Source: Bordetella parapertussis
GTDB taxonomy: Bacteria > Bacteroidota > Bacteroidia > Chitinophagales > Chitinophagaceae
Length of the DNA stretch: 64,000 nucleotides
Direction of reading: 5' to 3'
NCBI GenBank assembly: GCA_943331005.2
Contig: CALQJX020000009.1
Location: 62,001 to 126,000, forward strand
Part shown: positions 44,901-53,082 of the stretch, in pieces
Layout of the letters: every line of letters begins with the position of its first letter
Position numbering within the stretch: position 1 is the first letter of the stretch
Program-made: the position numbers and the translations under genes
Notes under the pieces: model-generated
What the model saw: only the letters and a program-made list of their open reading frames with translations
Told to the model about the DNA's origin: nothing
Database searches by the model: none

Positions 44901-47900
44901 CAGTAACTATGGTAGTAGCAGCACAACCTATGCCCGATGTGTATGATATGGTTGCAGTACCCGGCACCAGCGCATTAACTACACCCGATGTAGAGATAGT
45001 AGCAACAACAGTATTGGTGCTGCTCCATACCCCACCAGGCACCGCGTCAGCCAGTGCGCCTGTATTACCTGCACACAGAGAAGTAGTTCCTGTTATAGCT
45101 GCCGGCAACCCGTTCACTGTTACTACAGTGGTGGCAGCACAACCCGTTACAGGCACATAAGATATTACTGCTGTACCTGGAGCTATGCCATTCACCATAC
45201 CGGTGCCGGCACCCACTGTTGCAACAGCTGTGGCATTACTACTCCACACACCGCCAGTGGCTCCGCTGGTAAGCGTTACCGACGAGCCAACACAAATATT
45301 ACTTGTTCCTGAAATTGCGGCTGGGAGTGGACTGATAGTGATCAGTTTTGTAACTGAACAACCCGATGACATACTGTAACTCATTGTCACCAATCCGGGC
45401 GAAACACCGGTCACTACACCGGTTGTGGGATTAATGGTTGCCAATGTCACATTACCACTGCTCCACGTACCACCCGGCGTAACATCGCTCAGAGTAATGG
45501 TAAAGGAAGGACACACACTGGATGGACCGGTTATTACTGCCGGCAATGGACTAACTGTTGCAACTCTGGTAGCAATACAACCTCCCGGAATAATGTAGGA
45601 GATAATAGCCGTATTGGCACTGTACCCTACTGCTATACCTGATGATGCACCAATACCTGCCACTGCAGTATTACTGCTGCTCCAGGTTCCGCCAGGTGTG
45701 GCATGAGTCAATGAAGATATAGCACCGATACACAAAGCTGTGTTACCTGTAATCGGTGTAACTGTATTTATTAAAATTGTAGAGATACTGTAACAACCGG
45801 TAGGTAGTGTATATGATATTACCACCGTACCCGTAGACAATGGCGTAACAACTCCTGTAGCTGCATTTACTGTAGCCTGCGTTGTAGCCGAACTGCTCCA
45901 AGCACCACCCGTAGCAGCATTACTCAGCGAAATATTTACCCCTACACAAGAAGATGTTGGGCCGGTAATAGCCGGAGGTAACGAACTTACTGTTACTACC
46001 CTAGTGATAATACACCCAACACCTATAGTATAAGTGATAACAGATGTACCCAGAGCAATACCCGAAACTATACCACTGGCATTTACTGTAGCTACTGTAA
46101 TATCGCTGCTTGCCCATGTACCACCACCTGTAGTAGTTGAAAGAGCAGACGTGCTGCCAAGACATACATTACCAGATCCTGTAAGTGCACCGGGCAATGC
46201 ATGCACAGTGAGCACGGTAGTAGCTATACAGCCGGTACTCAGTGTATACGTGATGTTAGCAGTGCCTGCTGCAATGCCGCTCACCAAACCTGTAGCGGCA
46301 TTTATAGATGCTACAAAACCATTACTGCTGCTCCAGGTGCCACCTGCAGTAGCATTGCTCATTGTTGCAGACAATCCCTGGCATATAGCCGGACCACCTG
46401 TTATTGTTGCGGGTAATGGATGAACGGTCAGATTTTTAATTACAAAACAACCTGAAGAAAGTGTATAAGTTATTACCGCAGATCCGGGTGCAACTCCGGT
46501 CACTACCCCACCAGCAGCTACCGTTGCTACAGCAATATTGCTACTGCTCCATGCACCGCCACCCACCACATTGGTATAGGTTGTGGAAAGCCCCATACAT
46601 ACTGCACTGTTTCCTGCGATAACGGAAGGGGTGAGATTTACAGAAACCACTGCAGTATCAAAGCATCCGGTAGAGAGTGTGTAAGAGATCACTGCTGTAC
46701 CATATATAAATCCGGTAACAATACCGGTAGCAGAGCCTATTGCAGCTGTGCTGGCATTACTGCTGCTCCAGGTACCGCCTGTAGTTGTGCTGCTTAGTGT
46801 TACCGGAGATGAAAGACATAAAGAAGTGATACCCGAGATCGGATCAGGTAACGGATTTACTGTAACTGTCCTGGTTGCAATACAACCCAGTGGCAGCATA
46901 TATGTTACTACAGTTGTACCGGCACTAACCCCGGTAAGCAACCCTAAAGAATTTATTGTTGCAACAGAGGTATTACCTGAGATCCAGCTACCACCTGTGG
47001 TTATATCAGTATATAGTGAAATAGCACCAACACAAATCGATGAACTACCCGCTATTGGTGATGGCAAACTGGTCACAGTCACCGGCAGTGTTGTATAGCA
47101 ACCCGATGGCAGCGTGTATGTAATTATAGTACCGCCTCCTGCAGCACCATACATAAGTCCGGTTGAGGAACCTATAGTTGCTACAGTAACAGTATTACTG
47201 CTCCACGATCCACCCGGCCAGCCCGGACTACTTAGTGTAGCGCTCGAAGCCTGACAAATATTATTGGGTCCTGATATTGCTGCAGGCACAGGATTTACCG
47301 TAACTATCTTTGTTGCCGGACAGCCTGTAGGAAGAATATAACTTATATTCACCGTACCGGCGCTTACACCGCTAACTATACCCGAGGCACTGCCTACAGC
47401 CGCAATAGATGCATCACTGCTGCTCCAGGTGCCACCGGTGGTAGCATTACTTAAGCCCATTATTGCACCCACACACAAAGATGTTGGCCCGCTGATAGCC
47501 GTAGGTAAAGGATTGATAACCGCAGTTGCCGTTGCATAACAACCCGTAGACAAGGTATAGCTTATCGTCACCATGCCCAGACCCACCCCTGTAGCCACGC
47601 CACTGGAAGTCCCTATAGTTGCAATACTTGTATTACTGCTACTCCATGTACCGCCAGATATAGCATTACTCAATGCTGATGTAGCACCTAAGCAAATATT
47701 AAGATTACCACTTATCGTTGCGGGCAGTGGAAGCACTGTTATAACTGTTGCCGCAAAACAGCCGGTTGACATTATATATGATATGGCAGTTGTTCCTGTA
47801 GTAAGACCGGACACAACACCTGCTGCTACCGTTGCTACGCTTGTATTACTGCTGCTCCAGGCGCCGCCTGTAGTTGTATTGGTAAGCGTAGTGGTAAGAT

Positions 47901-50900
47901 CCTGACAAACATTCGTGCTTCCGCTAATAGTAGCAGGAGATGCATAAACCGTCATCAGCTTTATAGCATAACAACCTGTGGGCAAAGTATAAGTGATCAA
48001 AGGATTGCCTGCTGCAACACCCGTCACAATTCCGGATGTACCAACGGTTGCAAATGCAGTATTGCTACTGCTCCAGCTACCACCTGTTGTAGTGGTTGCT
48101 ACCGTAACCGTTGTGCCGGTACAAACTGTATTACTGCCGGTTATCGATGCCGGAATAGTATTTATGGTAACTATAGCAGCTGATACACAGCCCGTTGGCA
48201 AGGTATAGGTAATACCGGATGTACCTGCTGTTCCACCGGTTACTATGCCGGTAGTTGCACCAATTGTTGCAACAAATGTATTACTGCTAAACCAGGTGCC
48301 ACCTGTTGTACTATTGGTAAGTGTGGCACTCACCCCCTGACACACTGCCAGTATACCATCTATTGCCGCCGGCAAGGGATTTACGGTTACCACCCTTACA
48401 GCAAAACAAGTAGTAGGCAGTGTATAAGAGATCATAGCTGTACCTGCAGCCACGCCGGTAACTGTACCACCCGACACAGTAGCAACACCTGCATTACTTG
48501 TAGACCAGGTACCACCACTCGTAGCATCGCTGAGCACAGTTACAGATCCTGCACATACAGTTGCTGTTCCTGTTATGGATGCCGGTGGCGGGTTTACTGT
48601 AATATTATAGGTCTTGTAACAACCGGTTGTTGCAGTATAAGTAATAATAGTAGTTCCTGCACCTACACCTGTCACTATGCCCGAAGAAGCACCCACTCCG
48701 GCTGTAACAGAGCTGGCACTACTCCAGAAACCACCGGTGGTGGTATTGGCCAATGTCATAGTAGCGCCTACGCAAACTGCAGTTGGTCCGGTAATATCAG
48801 CCGGCAATGTGTTTACCGTAACAGTTTTGTATGCGGTGCAACCTGTAGGTAACACGTACGATATAAGAGTAGTTCCCGTAGTTACAGGGGTCAATACACC
48901 GGTTGTCAGATTGATGGTAGCTATTGAAGTATTGGTACTGTACCAGTTCCCTCCTGTAGCACTATTGCTGTAGGTACTGGTATAACCCAGACATGCATTT
49001 GCAGAACCTGCAATAGCACCCAGGGGATTGACACTAACATTTTTTATGGCAAAACAACCTGTTGTGGTAAGCACATAAGACACAGATGCCACACCGGCAT
49101 CAACACCCGTCACCGTGCCTGATGAAGAACCAACCGTTGCTATAGTAGAGGCAGTGCATATCCATGTACCACCAGTAGTACTGTTAGTAAGATTAATAGT
49201 TTGTGTAGCACACACCGCTGAAGGACCGCTTATAGCTGCCGGCAATGGCCGCACGGTCACCACTGCTGTTGCAGTACAACCTGCACCTAATGAATAGGTG
49301 ATCGTTGCCGTACCAAATGCCAGACCGCTGGCTATTCCGCTGGCCGATCCTATCGTTGCGATACTGGTGTTGCTGCTGCTCCAGGTACCTCCTGTTGTGG
49401 CATCGGTAAGCGTACTTGTATATCCGAGACATACATTAAGATTGCCTCCAATGGCCGCAGGTGTAGTATTTACCGTTACTACAACTACAGTAGCACAACT
49501 ACTACCAGATATATAACTTATGGAGACGGTACCTGTTGCCACACCTGTCACAATTCCGGAAGCAGAACCTACCGTAGCTATAGCGGTGTTGCCACTTACC
49601 CATGTACCACCCGATGCAGAATTGCTTAAAGTAGTACTGGTCCCAACGCACACATTCAACCCACCCGATGTGGTACCCGGTTCCGGATTCATATTCACAG
49701 TACTGGTAGAAGAGGCAACACATGCACCCATGGTTGCTGTGGCTGTATATACTATGGTTGTAGGTGCAGTTATGGTTGTGGGGTATACATATACCGTATT
49801 GGTAGCCGTACCTGCTGTATATGGCGTAGTTAGTGTAGAATTGGTGAACAGATGCGTTGTTGGTGACCAGGTTGGTGCAACCAATGCTGGTGTTCCGTTT
49901 ATTGCCACATTATCTATAGCCCAGTAATATCCAAATGTAGATTTGTAGTAAAAACGCAACTTAGCATTGGCACTACCCAGATAGGCATTCAGGGAATAGG
50001 TCTGCGAAACAAATGACATTTTAGATCCCACCCCTGCACCTGTGTAGTTATTCAACGTGGTCCAGGTGGTACCACCATTGGTAGATATCTCCACATTCAC
50101 ATACACATCTCCTGCAGGCCAGTAATCGTAGGCATGCTGAAAGGTAAGCGTAGCAGAGGCATAATCAGCCAATGAGAAAACAGGAGATATCAGCTTGGCC
50201 GATAAGGTAGAAGAAGAACCCGAAGTATCGGCATTAGCCATTACAAAAGTACTATAGTCGGGACTGCGATACCATCCTTGTTCATTCAAATAACTGTCGG
50301 CACAGGCCTTCCATTCAGCACCTGAAACTATGTTGATACTTCCGGCAGTGTCTACTGTCCAGCTACCAAGGCCTGAGTTGAAGTTTTGCGATAGTATTGT
50401 AGAAGAAGCCGGAGTACCAACAGCTACAATAGACATACTCATGCCGTTGCATATTGTACTTACCGTAGGTGTAAGTGCAGGCGCAAGGGGCAGATTGTTT
50501 ACATAAATGGTCTTTGTAGCCGCACAACCACCTGCTGTGTAAGATATATTGGCAGTTCCTGCAGCAACACCTGTTACCACTCCGCTGGTATTTACTGTAC
50601 CTACTGCAGTATTACTACTGCTCCAGGCTCCACCAGTAGTAGTGGTGGTAAGCGTAGTGGTCGTAGTAGGACAGACCGTATTGGCACCCGACAATGCTGC
50701 AGGAGCTGTAAGGACCGACGCTGTTATAGTATTGGAAAATACCGGATTTGCAACCAGACAAGTCTGACTGCTGAGCATTTTGCAGGAGATGGTATTGCCA
50801 CTGGTTAGTGTATTATTAGAATAGGTAGCGCCTATCGATACATCTGTACCATTCAGCGACCATGTGTATGTAGGCGTACCTCCATTGGTAGAGGTGGGCG

Positions 50901-51483
50901 TAAACGTAATATTGGTACCCGGGCAAAAAGATCCTGATGGACTGGCTGCTAATGATACTGTAGCCGTAGATGGAGCCACCACCGATAACGACCCGAAGTT
51001 AGTACCGCTGCTTCCAGTAGTGATTCCTGCCACCCCGGTTGCTACTGATGCTCTTATAGCACCAGCAGATGAAGAAGTGGTAGTTGGTTGCACTTGCAGT
51101 CCGGTAATTGTCAGTTGATCGGCACCGTTATTATTTACAACAGTTACATTGATCGTGAGTGTAGTAGCAGTAATAGATCCCGAAGCACCGGTTATATTAG
51201 AGCCGGTTATATAAGTAATTGCAGGTAGCGTAGTATTGAATTGCCAACCTGTAGGCGCAGTAAGTACTATTACCGATGTACCTATGCTAAAATCCGTATT
51301 AGCGCCTTCTGTAATAACTATAGGTCCTAAAGTGGTAAAAGCCGGCGCACTTCCTGTGACAGCCTTGTTACTGCAAATATTCGTTCCTCCTGTTGCGGCA
51401 GTTACAGACACAGCTGCGCCTGCCGTAAAACATACACAGCAAATCAATACCAATACAGAGACCAGACTCCTGTACATTTCCAT
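38971..51483 (-). CDS. 4170-residue BIG2-repeat T9SS adhesin
   Basis: A signal peptide (MEMYRSLVSVLVLICCVCFTAG; M3 is an alternative start) precedes about 230 residues of Ig/PKD-like sequence and one BIG2 module. A jelly-roll domain of the cleaved-adhesin type follows, about residues 370-550 (SQNFNSGLGSWTVD ... LRFYYKSTFGYYWAIDNV). Then come some 43 BIG2-like modules of about 73 residues in an unbroken row, a YLVTGGGTFCTGGAGVPVGL domain, about three PKD/Ig-like domains, and a T9SS sorting domain (LLPNPNEGAFMLKGLP ... FHFVVRK). Nearly every module has the VC.G and PTGC cysteines. Unlike the cassette adhesins, its modules are all clearly diverged, no receiver gene precedes it, and its promoter looks vegetative. 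The role is inferred to be a long surface fibre or adhesin. Confidence 0.95.
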   Translation of the reverse strand: MEMYRSLVSVLVLICCVCFTAGAAVSVTAATGGTNICSNKAVTGSAPAFTTLGPIVITEGANTDFSIGTSVIVLTAPTGWQFNTTLPAITYITGSNITGASGSITATTLTINVTVVNNNGADQLTITGLQVQPTTTSSSAGAIRASVATGVAGITTGSSGTNFGSLSVVAPSTATVSLAASPSGSFCPGTNITFTPTSTNGGTPTYTWSLNGTDVSIGATYSNNTLTSGNTISCKMLSSQTCLVANPVFSNTITASVLTAPAALSGANTVCPTTTTTLTTTTTGGAWSSSNTAVGTVNTSGVVTGVAAGTANISYTAGGCAATKTIYVNNLPLAPALTPTVSTICNGMSMSIVAVGTPASSTILSQNFNSGLGSWTVDTAGSINIVSGAEWKACADSYLNEQGWYRSPDYSTFVMANADTSGSSSTLSAKLISPVFSLADYASATLTFQHAYDYWPAGDVYVNVEISTNGGTTWTTLNNYTGAGVGSKMSFVSQTYSLNAYLGSANAKLRFYYKSTFGYYWAIDNVAINGTPALVAPTWSPTTHLFTNSTLTTPYTAGTATNTVYVYPTTITAPTTIVYTATATMGACVASSTSTVNMNPEPGTTSGGLNVCVGTSTTLSNSASGGTWVSGNTAIATVGSASGIVTGVATGTVSISYISGSSCATVVVVTVNTTPAAIGGNLNVCLGYTSTLTDATTGGTWSSSNTSIATIGSASGIASGLAFGTATITYSLGAGCTATAVVTVRPLPAAISGPSAVCATQTINLTNSTTGGTWICTASTIATVGSSSGTVTGVDAGVASVSYVLTTTGCFAIKNVSVNPLGAIAGSANACLGYTSTYSNSATGGNWYSTNTSIATINLTTGVLTPVTTGTTLISYVLPTGCTAYKTVTVNTLPADITGPTAVCVGATMTLANTTTGGFWSSASSVTAGVGASSGIVTGVGAGTTIITYTATTGCYKTYNITVNPPPASITGTATVCAGSVTVLSDATSGGTWSTSNAGVATVSGGTVTGVAAGTAMISYTLPTTCFAVRVVTVNPLPAAIDGILAVCQGVSATLTNSTTGGTWFSSNTFVATIGATTGIVTGGTAGTSGITYTLPTGCVSAAIVTINTIPASITGSNTVCTGTTVTVATTTTGGSWSSSNTAFATVGTSGIVTGVAAGNPLITYTLPTGCYAIKLMTVYASPATISGSTNVCQDLTTTLTNTTTGGAWSSSNTSVATVAAGVVSGLTTGTTAISYIMSTGCFAATVITVLPLPATISGNLNICLGATSALSNAISGGTWSSSNTSIATIGTSSGVATGVGLGMVTISYTLSTGCYATATAVINPLPTAISGPTSLCVGAIMGLSNATTGGTWSSSDASIAAVGSASGIVSGVSAGTVNISYILPTGCPATKIVTVNPVPAAISGPNNICQASSATLSSPGWPGGSWSSNTVTVATIGSSTGLMYGAAGGGTIITYTLPSGCYTTLPVTVTSLPSPIAGSSSICVGAISLYTDITTGGSWISGNTSVATINSLGLLTGVSAGTTVVTYMLPLGCIATRTVTVNPLPDPISGITSLCLSSPVTLSSTTTGGTWSSSNASTAAIGSATGIVTGFIYGTAVISYTLSTGCFDTAVVSVNLTPSVIAGNSAVCMGLSTTYTNVVGGGAWSSSNIAVATVAAGGVVTGVAPGSAVITYTLSSGCFVIKNLTVHPLPATITGGPAICQGLSATMSNATAGGTWSSSNGFVASINAATGLVSGIAAGTANITYTLSTGCIATTVLTVHALPGALTGSGNVCLGSTSALSTTTGGGTWASSDITVATVNASGIVSGIALGTSVITYTIGVGCIITRVVTVSSLPPAITGPTSSCVGVNISLSNAATGGAWSSSATTQATVNAATGVVTPLSTGTVVISYTLPTGCYSISTILINTVTPITGNTALCIGAISSLTHATPGGTWSSSNTAVAGIGASSGIAVGYSANTAIISYIIPGGCIATRVATVSPLPAVITGPSSVCPSFTITLSDVTPGGTWSSGNVTLATINPTTGVVTGVSPGLVTMSYSMSSGCSVTKLITISPLPAAISGTSNICVGSSVTLTSGATGGVWSSNATAVATVGAGTGMVNGIAPGTAVISYVPVTGCAATTVVTVNGLPAAITGTTSLCAGNTGALADAVPGGVWSSTNTVVATISTSGVVNALVPGTATISYTSGIGCAATTIVTVNTMPSAITGVPSACVGFTTALSSAPTGGTWTSGNTAIAGVDAVTGLVAGVGAGTSIVSYSFSTGCLAQAVVTVSASASAVSGPGTVCAGSPITLTDPASAGGTWSSGSASVATIGSATGIVTGVSAGTAGITYTIGAGCLTTRVVTVDPLPAAITGLPSTCIGLTTTLASATSGGTWSSSFLPVGTVGAASGVVYGVTTGSITISYTLPTGCYATKPVSVNPMPVAIAGVNTVCAGLNTTLSDLIPGGLWSSTDIAVATVAAATGVVTGVAAGTTTISYLLGAGCATSTVVTVFPLPAAITGSLNICEGTVQPLFSATAGGSWTISNPSVATINSGTGAVTGIAAGTATVTHTIGAGCIASAIITVNPVAPNTGTANTCAGYFTTLTNAIAGGTWSSSNYSIASVLIGSGVVTGITPGSATITYTLPTGCTAATLVTITSLSPVTGSNSVCVGQSVTMANAATGGTWTSGNVLVASVGGATGVVSGLAAGAAVISYSYSGGCVATKLVTIYPLSPVAGPGNVCAGQSITLTDATPGGSWSSSNTSIATIDVAGVVTAITAGTTTISYELATGCVATKVVTVNPLAAISGAPNLCTGTVSIYSNPVSGGIWASSNLSIVTTAITTGNITGVATGTAIISYILPTGCFVTLPVTVNPQPSNITGTAGICLYGSSTLSDATAGGTWVSSSSTIATVGSLTGVVAGVNAGIAVISYILPTGCYRTLTVTVNVLPSAITGSLQVCEGLSSVLSNSISGGTWSVATATIATIGAATGVVNGVTPGTTTITYMLGTGCYASAVVTVNSLPGSVSGPTSVCVGSSINFSSTTSGGTWSSADPYVTVDAASGVATGVNPGVAVVTYSLPTGCVRTVSVSVYPLPSAISGVPRVCVGATNTLVNATGGGSWSGSDASILTIDVATGVVSGVSAGTATVSYTIVSGCYVTMVVTVDPLPSAIVGGSTICQGSVLSLASASAGGAWSSSAASVATVTAAGNVSGVSAGVANITYTLPTGCYVFVPVTVNPLPAVIAGPGVVCTGQSVSLTDATPSGVWISDVTSIATVDAVTGSVTGMSAGVTNISYSLATGCFRSVAITVNPSPAAITGPSQVCAGLSITLADVTPSGTWTSGSSTIATISSSGVVNGIAAGTVAMSYTLATGCRATFIVTVNPVPPSITGIANICPGSSVTLSNAMAGGSWSSTYTSIVTVDATTGTVSGLSAGLSVITYTMPTGCLTTAVILVQPAPAAVTGVAAVCLGANSTLSCATAGGTWVSSAPSVASVGFTSGAVSSLSVGTTTISYVLPSGCAATRIFTVNPNPPAITGSPIACMSNTTAMSNAMPGGLWTSSDVSVATINASTGIVTGVSLGTVNITYTLPTGCRTVSFISVYPPPAAISGAAHICQGASTLLSSATAGGTWSSSAPVIAAVSSSGDVTGISGGSAIITYTLVTGCYAISTVTVDPLLPIVGSNVVCSADTVTYSNGVTGGVWSSSTLSVATVTPLTGAVYGVAPGVAVISYFLPTGCVATKTVTVNQLPATYLVTGGGTFCTGGAGVPVGLNGSASGFVYWLYNGSVAVGSLTGTGSSLNFGLQTTNGTYSVYAVNSASGCARFMLSTAIVSSVALAPAAVSINSLAGDTVCNGSAVLFTPSAYLGGSAPTYQWWVNGIPVSGATSYSYSPANGDIITCKLTSSASCAVPNTATSNLTMTVLPLVVPAVTAAVLPNDTVCALTAVSFTATEVNGGAAPYYIWLNNGLPATTGATYAYIPADGDVVLCKMAANSRCRTADTVLSNAINMKVLPYATPAVTINAVPGLVIASGEEVTFTAVVTNAGATPSYQWKINNVTIAGATNATFTWSSFTNSDTVKCAVTSSGLCGGVTTVAGEVMTVNNVGVHNADLKKRSVQLLPNPNEGAFMLKGLPVNGGAATIVVYNVLGQVVYMEEVQLRRGETEKYIQLDHKLANGMYVLSLGMGDEANMFHFVVRK

Positions 51484-51602
51484 CGATACAATATAATGAC
51501 AGAGCGGTTTTTACATTTTACCACCCTGTGTTTACAGTAGCGCAATATTTTAACTTACCGGAAAGCATAGTTTCTCCGGCAAACCTCAATTTAGCCCTCT
51601 TA

Positions 51603-51632
51603 CAAATATAATAAAACCCTAGGAACCTACAA
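51603..51632 (-). promoter_or_regulatory. Vegetative promoter of the 4170-residue adhesin
   Basis: The minus strand reads TTG (51632-51630), 19 bp, TATATTTG (51610-51603), a full match to the Bacteroidota TTG / TAnnTTTG consensus. The inferred start is near 51596, giving a leader of about 110 nt. Confidence 0.6.
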
Positions 51633-51912
51633 TACTTACACAAACGCACACACTAAATAAATATACAATATATCATTACGGCAGAAACAAGAAGAATAAT
51701 CAGTCAAAAAAAGACTTGATCACATGAATAAATAAAATACATTAAAAATATCAATACCAAAACTATATTCACCTGCCTTAGCGGCTGAAACATGCGCCCA
51801 AGTACCATTCGTTAAAAGAAGGAGAATAACATTAATAAAATATTATTTCGAAATACAAACTTTTTTACTGACATTTGTCCCACTAACGATGGGTTAGTGA
51901 GCACAGTCCTTT

Positions 51913-51943
51913 CCCGATATGCCAGGCATATCGGGATTTTTTT
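51913..51943 (+). terminator. Orphan intrinsic terminator, plus strand
   Basis: An 11-bp perfect stem CCCGATATGCC / GGCATATCGGG with a 1-nt centre is followed by a run of seven T residues. A second hairpin, CACTAAC...GTTAGTG, lies just before it (about 51881-51899). No gene on the plus strand ends here, so a short non-coding RNA is possible. The rest of 51633-52151 shows nothing else I can name. Confidence 0.6.
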
Positions 51944-52151
51944 ATGCCCGAATCTTCGACTTTTTTAGCAAACTTCATCTTTGCGATCCTGCATTTTAAA
52001 GTAATAATTGCTGTGCGATTTTATGCTGTTGCTGCAATGTTCCTTCCTGCCTTTTTCATTTGAATGTTGTCTTCAATAGATTCTATTAATTGACTACAAA
52101 CATGTAAACACTAATCTTCGTATTTTGCACATTCAAAAAACACAAACACCT

Positions 52152-53024
52152 ATGAAGAGGATTTTCCTTTCAGTAGTTCTTCTTGCTGCTGTTGCAGGTA
52201 CAGGCTTTGCACAAGGCTCGCTCAAACTTCCGGCCCTAAGCCCGAACGCAAAGATCAGTCAGGACTTTTCTATATCTAATATAGAAATCAGTTATAGCAG
52301 GCCTTCTATGCGCGGTCGTAAGATCATGGGCGATGTAATTCCTTATGGACATGTATGGCGCACAGGTGCTAATGCTCCTACCAAGATCAAGACAGGCGAA
52401 GACCTGGAAATAGCTGGCTTCAGGGTGAAAGCAGGTGAATACTCGCTCTATACTGTCCCGAACAAAGACAAGTGGGAAATAGTGATCAGCAGTGCTACAG
52501 GCAACTGGACCGCTGATGGTTTCCCGAGGGAATTCGATATAGCGCGATTCAAAGTGACGCCCCTTACAATGACCGAAGAAACACAGACATTCACTATCAA
52601 CATCACCGACATTACGTTCAAGTCGTGCAAGATAGAAATGGTGTGGGACCGCACTAAAATAGTTATACCTGTTGTTGCCAATAACAGCATTACCGTAGAA
52701 GAGAACATAGACAAAGCGGTGAACAATCCTCAGGTTCCATACTTTCAGGCAGCAAGCTACTACTACGAAACCAATCAGAAAACTGATGTTGCCAGCAACT
52801 ATGTGAACAAAGCACTGGAGCTGAACCCGAAAGCTTTCTACATGTGGTATCTGAAAGCACGTATAGAAAAGAGAATGGGTCATGTAGACGAAGCACTTGC
52901 AGCTGCAAGGAAGTCTATAGAACTGGCTGCAGGTACACCCAACGAACTGGAGTACAAAATGAACAATGGCAAGATCATTGACGAACTGACTCGCCAGAAG
53001 CGTCACGACCAACCTGCCGACTAA
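52152..53024 (+). CDS. DUF2911 exported protein with C-terminal TPR-like tail (290 aa)
   Basis: The ATG at 52152 gives a clean signal peptide (MKRIFLSVVLLAAVAGTGFA, then Q); the frame extends nine codons upstream but without one. The body, residues about 30-170, is a DUF2911 domain, a family common in Bacteroidota: ISYSRPSMRGRKIMGDVIPYG.VWRTGANAPT, then GEYSLYTVPNKDKWEIVIS. The last 100 residues contain helices of TPR type (ASNYVNKALELNPKAFYMWYLKARIEKRMG, then EALAAARKSIEL). The family has no established function that I know of. A periplasmic location is likely. It is monocistronic, convergent with the PSP1 gene, and shares a bidirectional terminator with it. Confidence 0.93.
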   Translation: MKRIFLSVVLLAAVAGTGFAQGSLKLPALSPNAKISQDFSISNIEISYSRPSMRGRKIMGDVIPYGHVWRTGANAPTKIKTGEDLEIAGFRVKAGEYSLYTVPNKDKWEIVISSATGNWTADGFPREFDIARFKVTPLTMTEETQTFTINITDITFKSCKIEMVWDRTKIVIPVVANNSITVEENIDKAVNNPQVPYFQAASYYYETNQKTDVASNYVNKALELNPKAFYMWYLKARIEKRMGHVDEALAAARKSIELAAGTPNELEYKMNNGKIIDELTRQKRHDQPAD

Positions 53025-53048
53025 TAACTACTATACTTATCATTGAAA

Positions 53049-53071
53049 AAGGCTACGGAATCCGTAGCCTT
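53049..53071. terminator. Bidirectional terminator between DUF2911 and PSP1 genes
   Basis: An 11-bp perfect stem AAGGCTACGGA / TCCGTAGCCTT with a 1-nt centre, flanked by A and T runs. It sits between two convergent genes. Confidence 0.85.
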
Positions 53072-53082
53072 CTTCATTTGTC

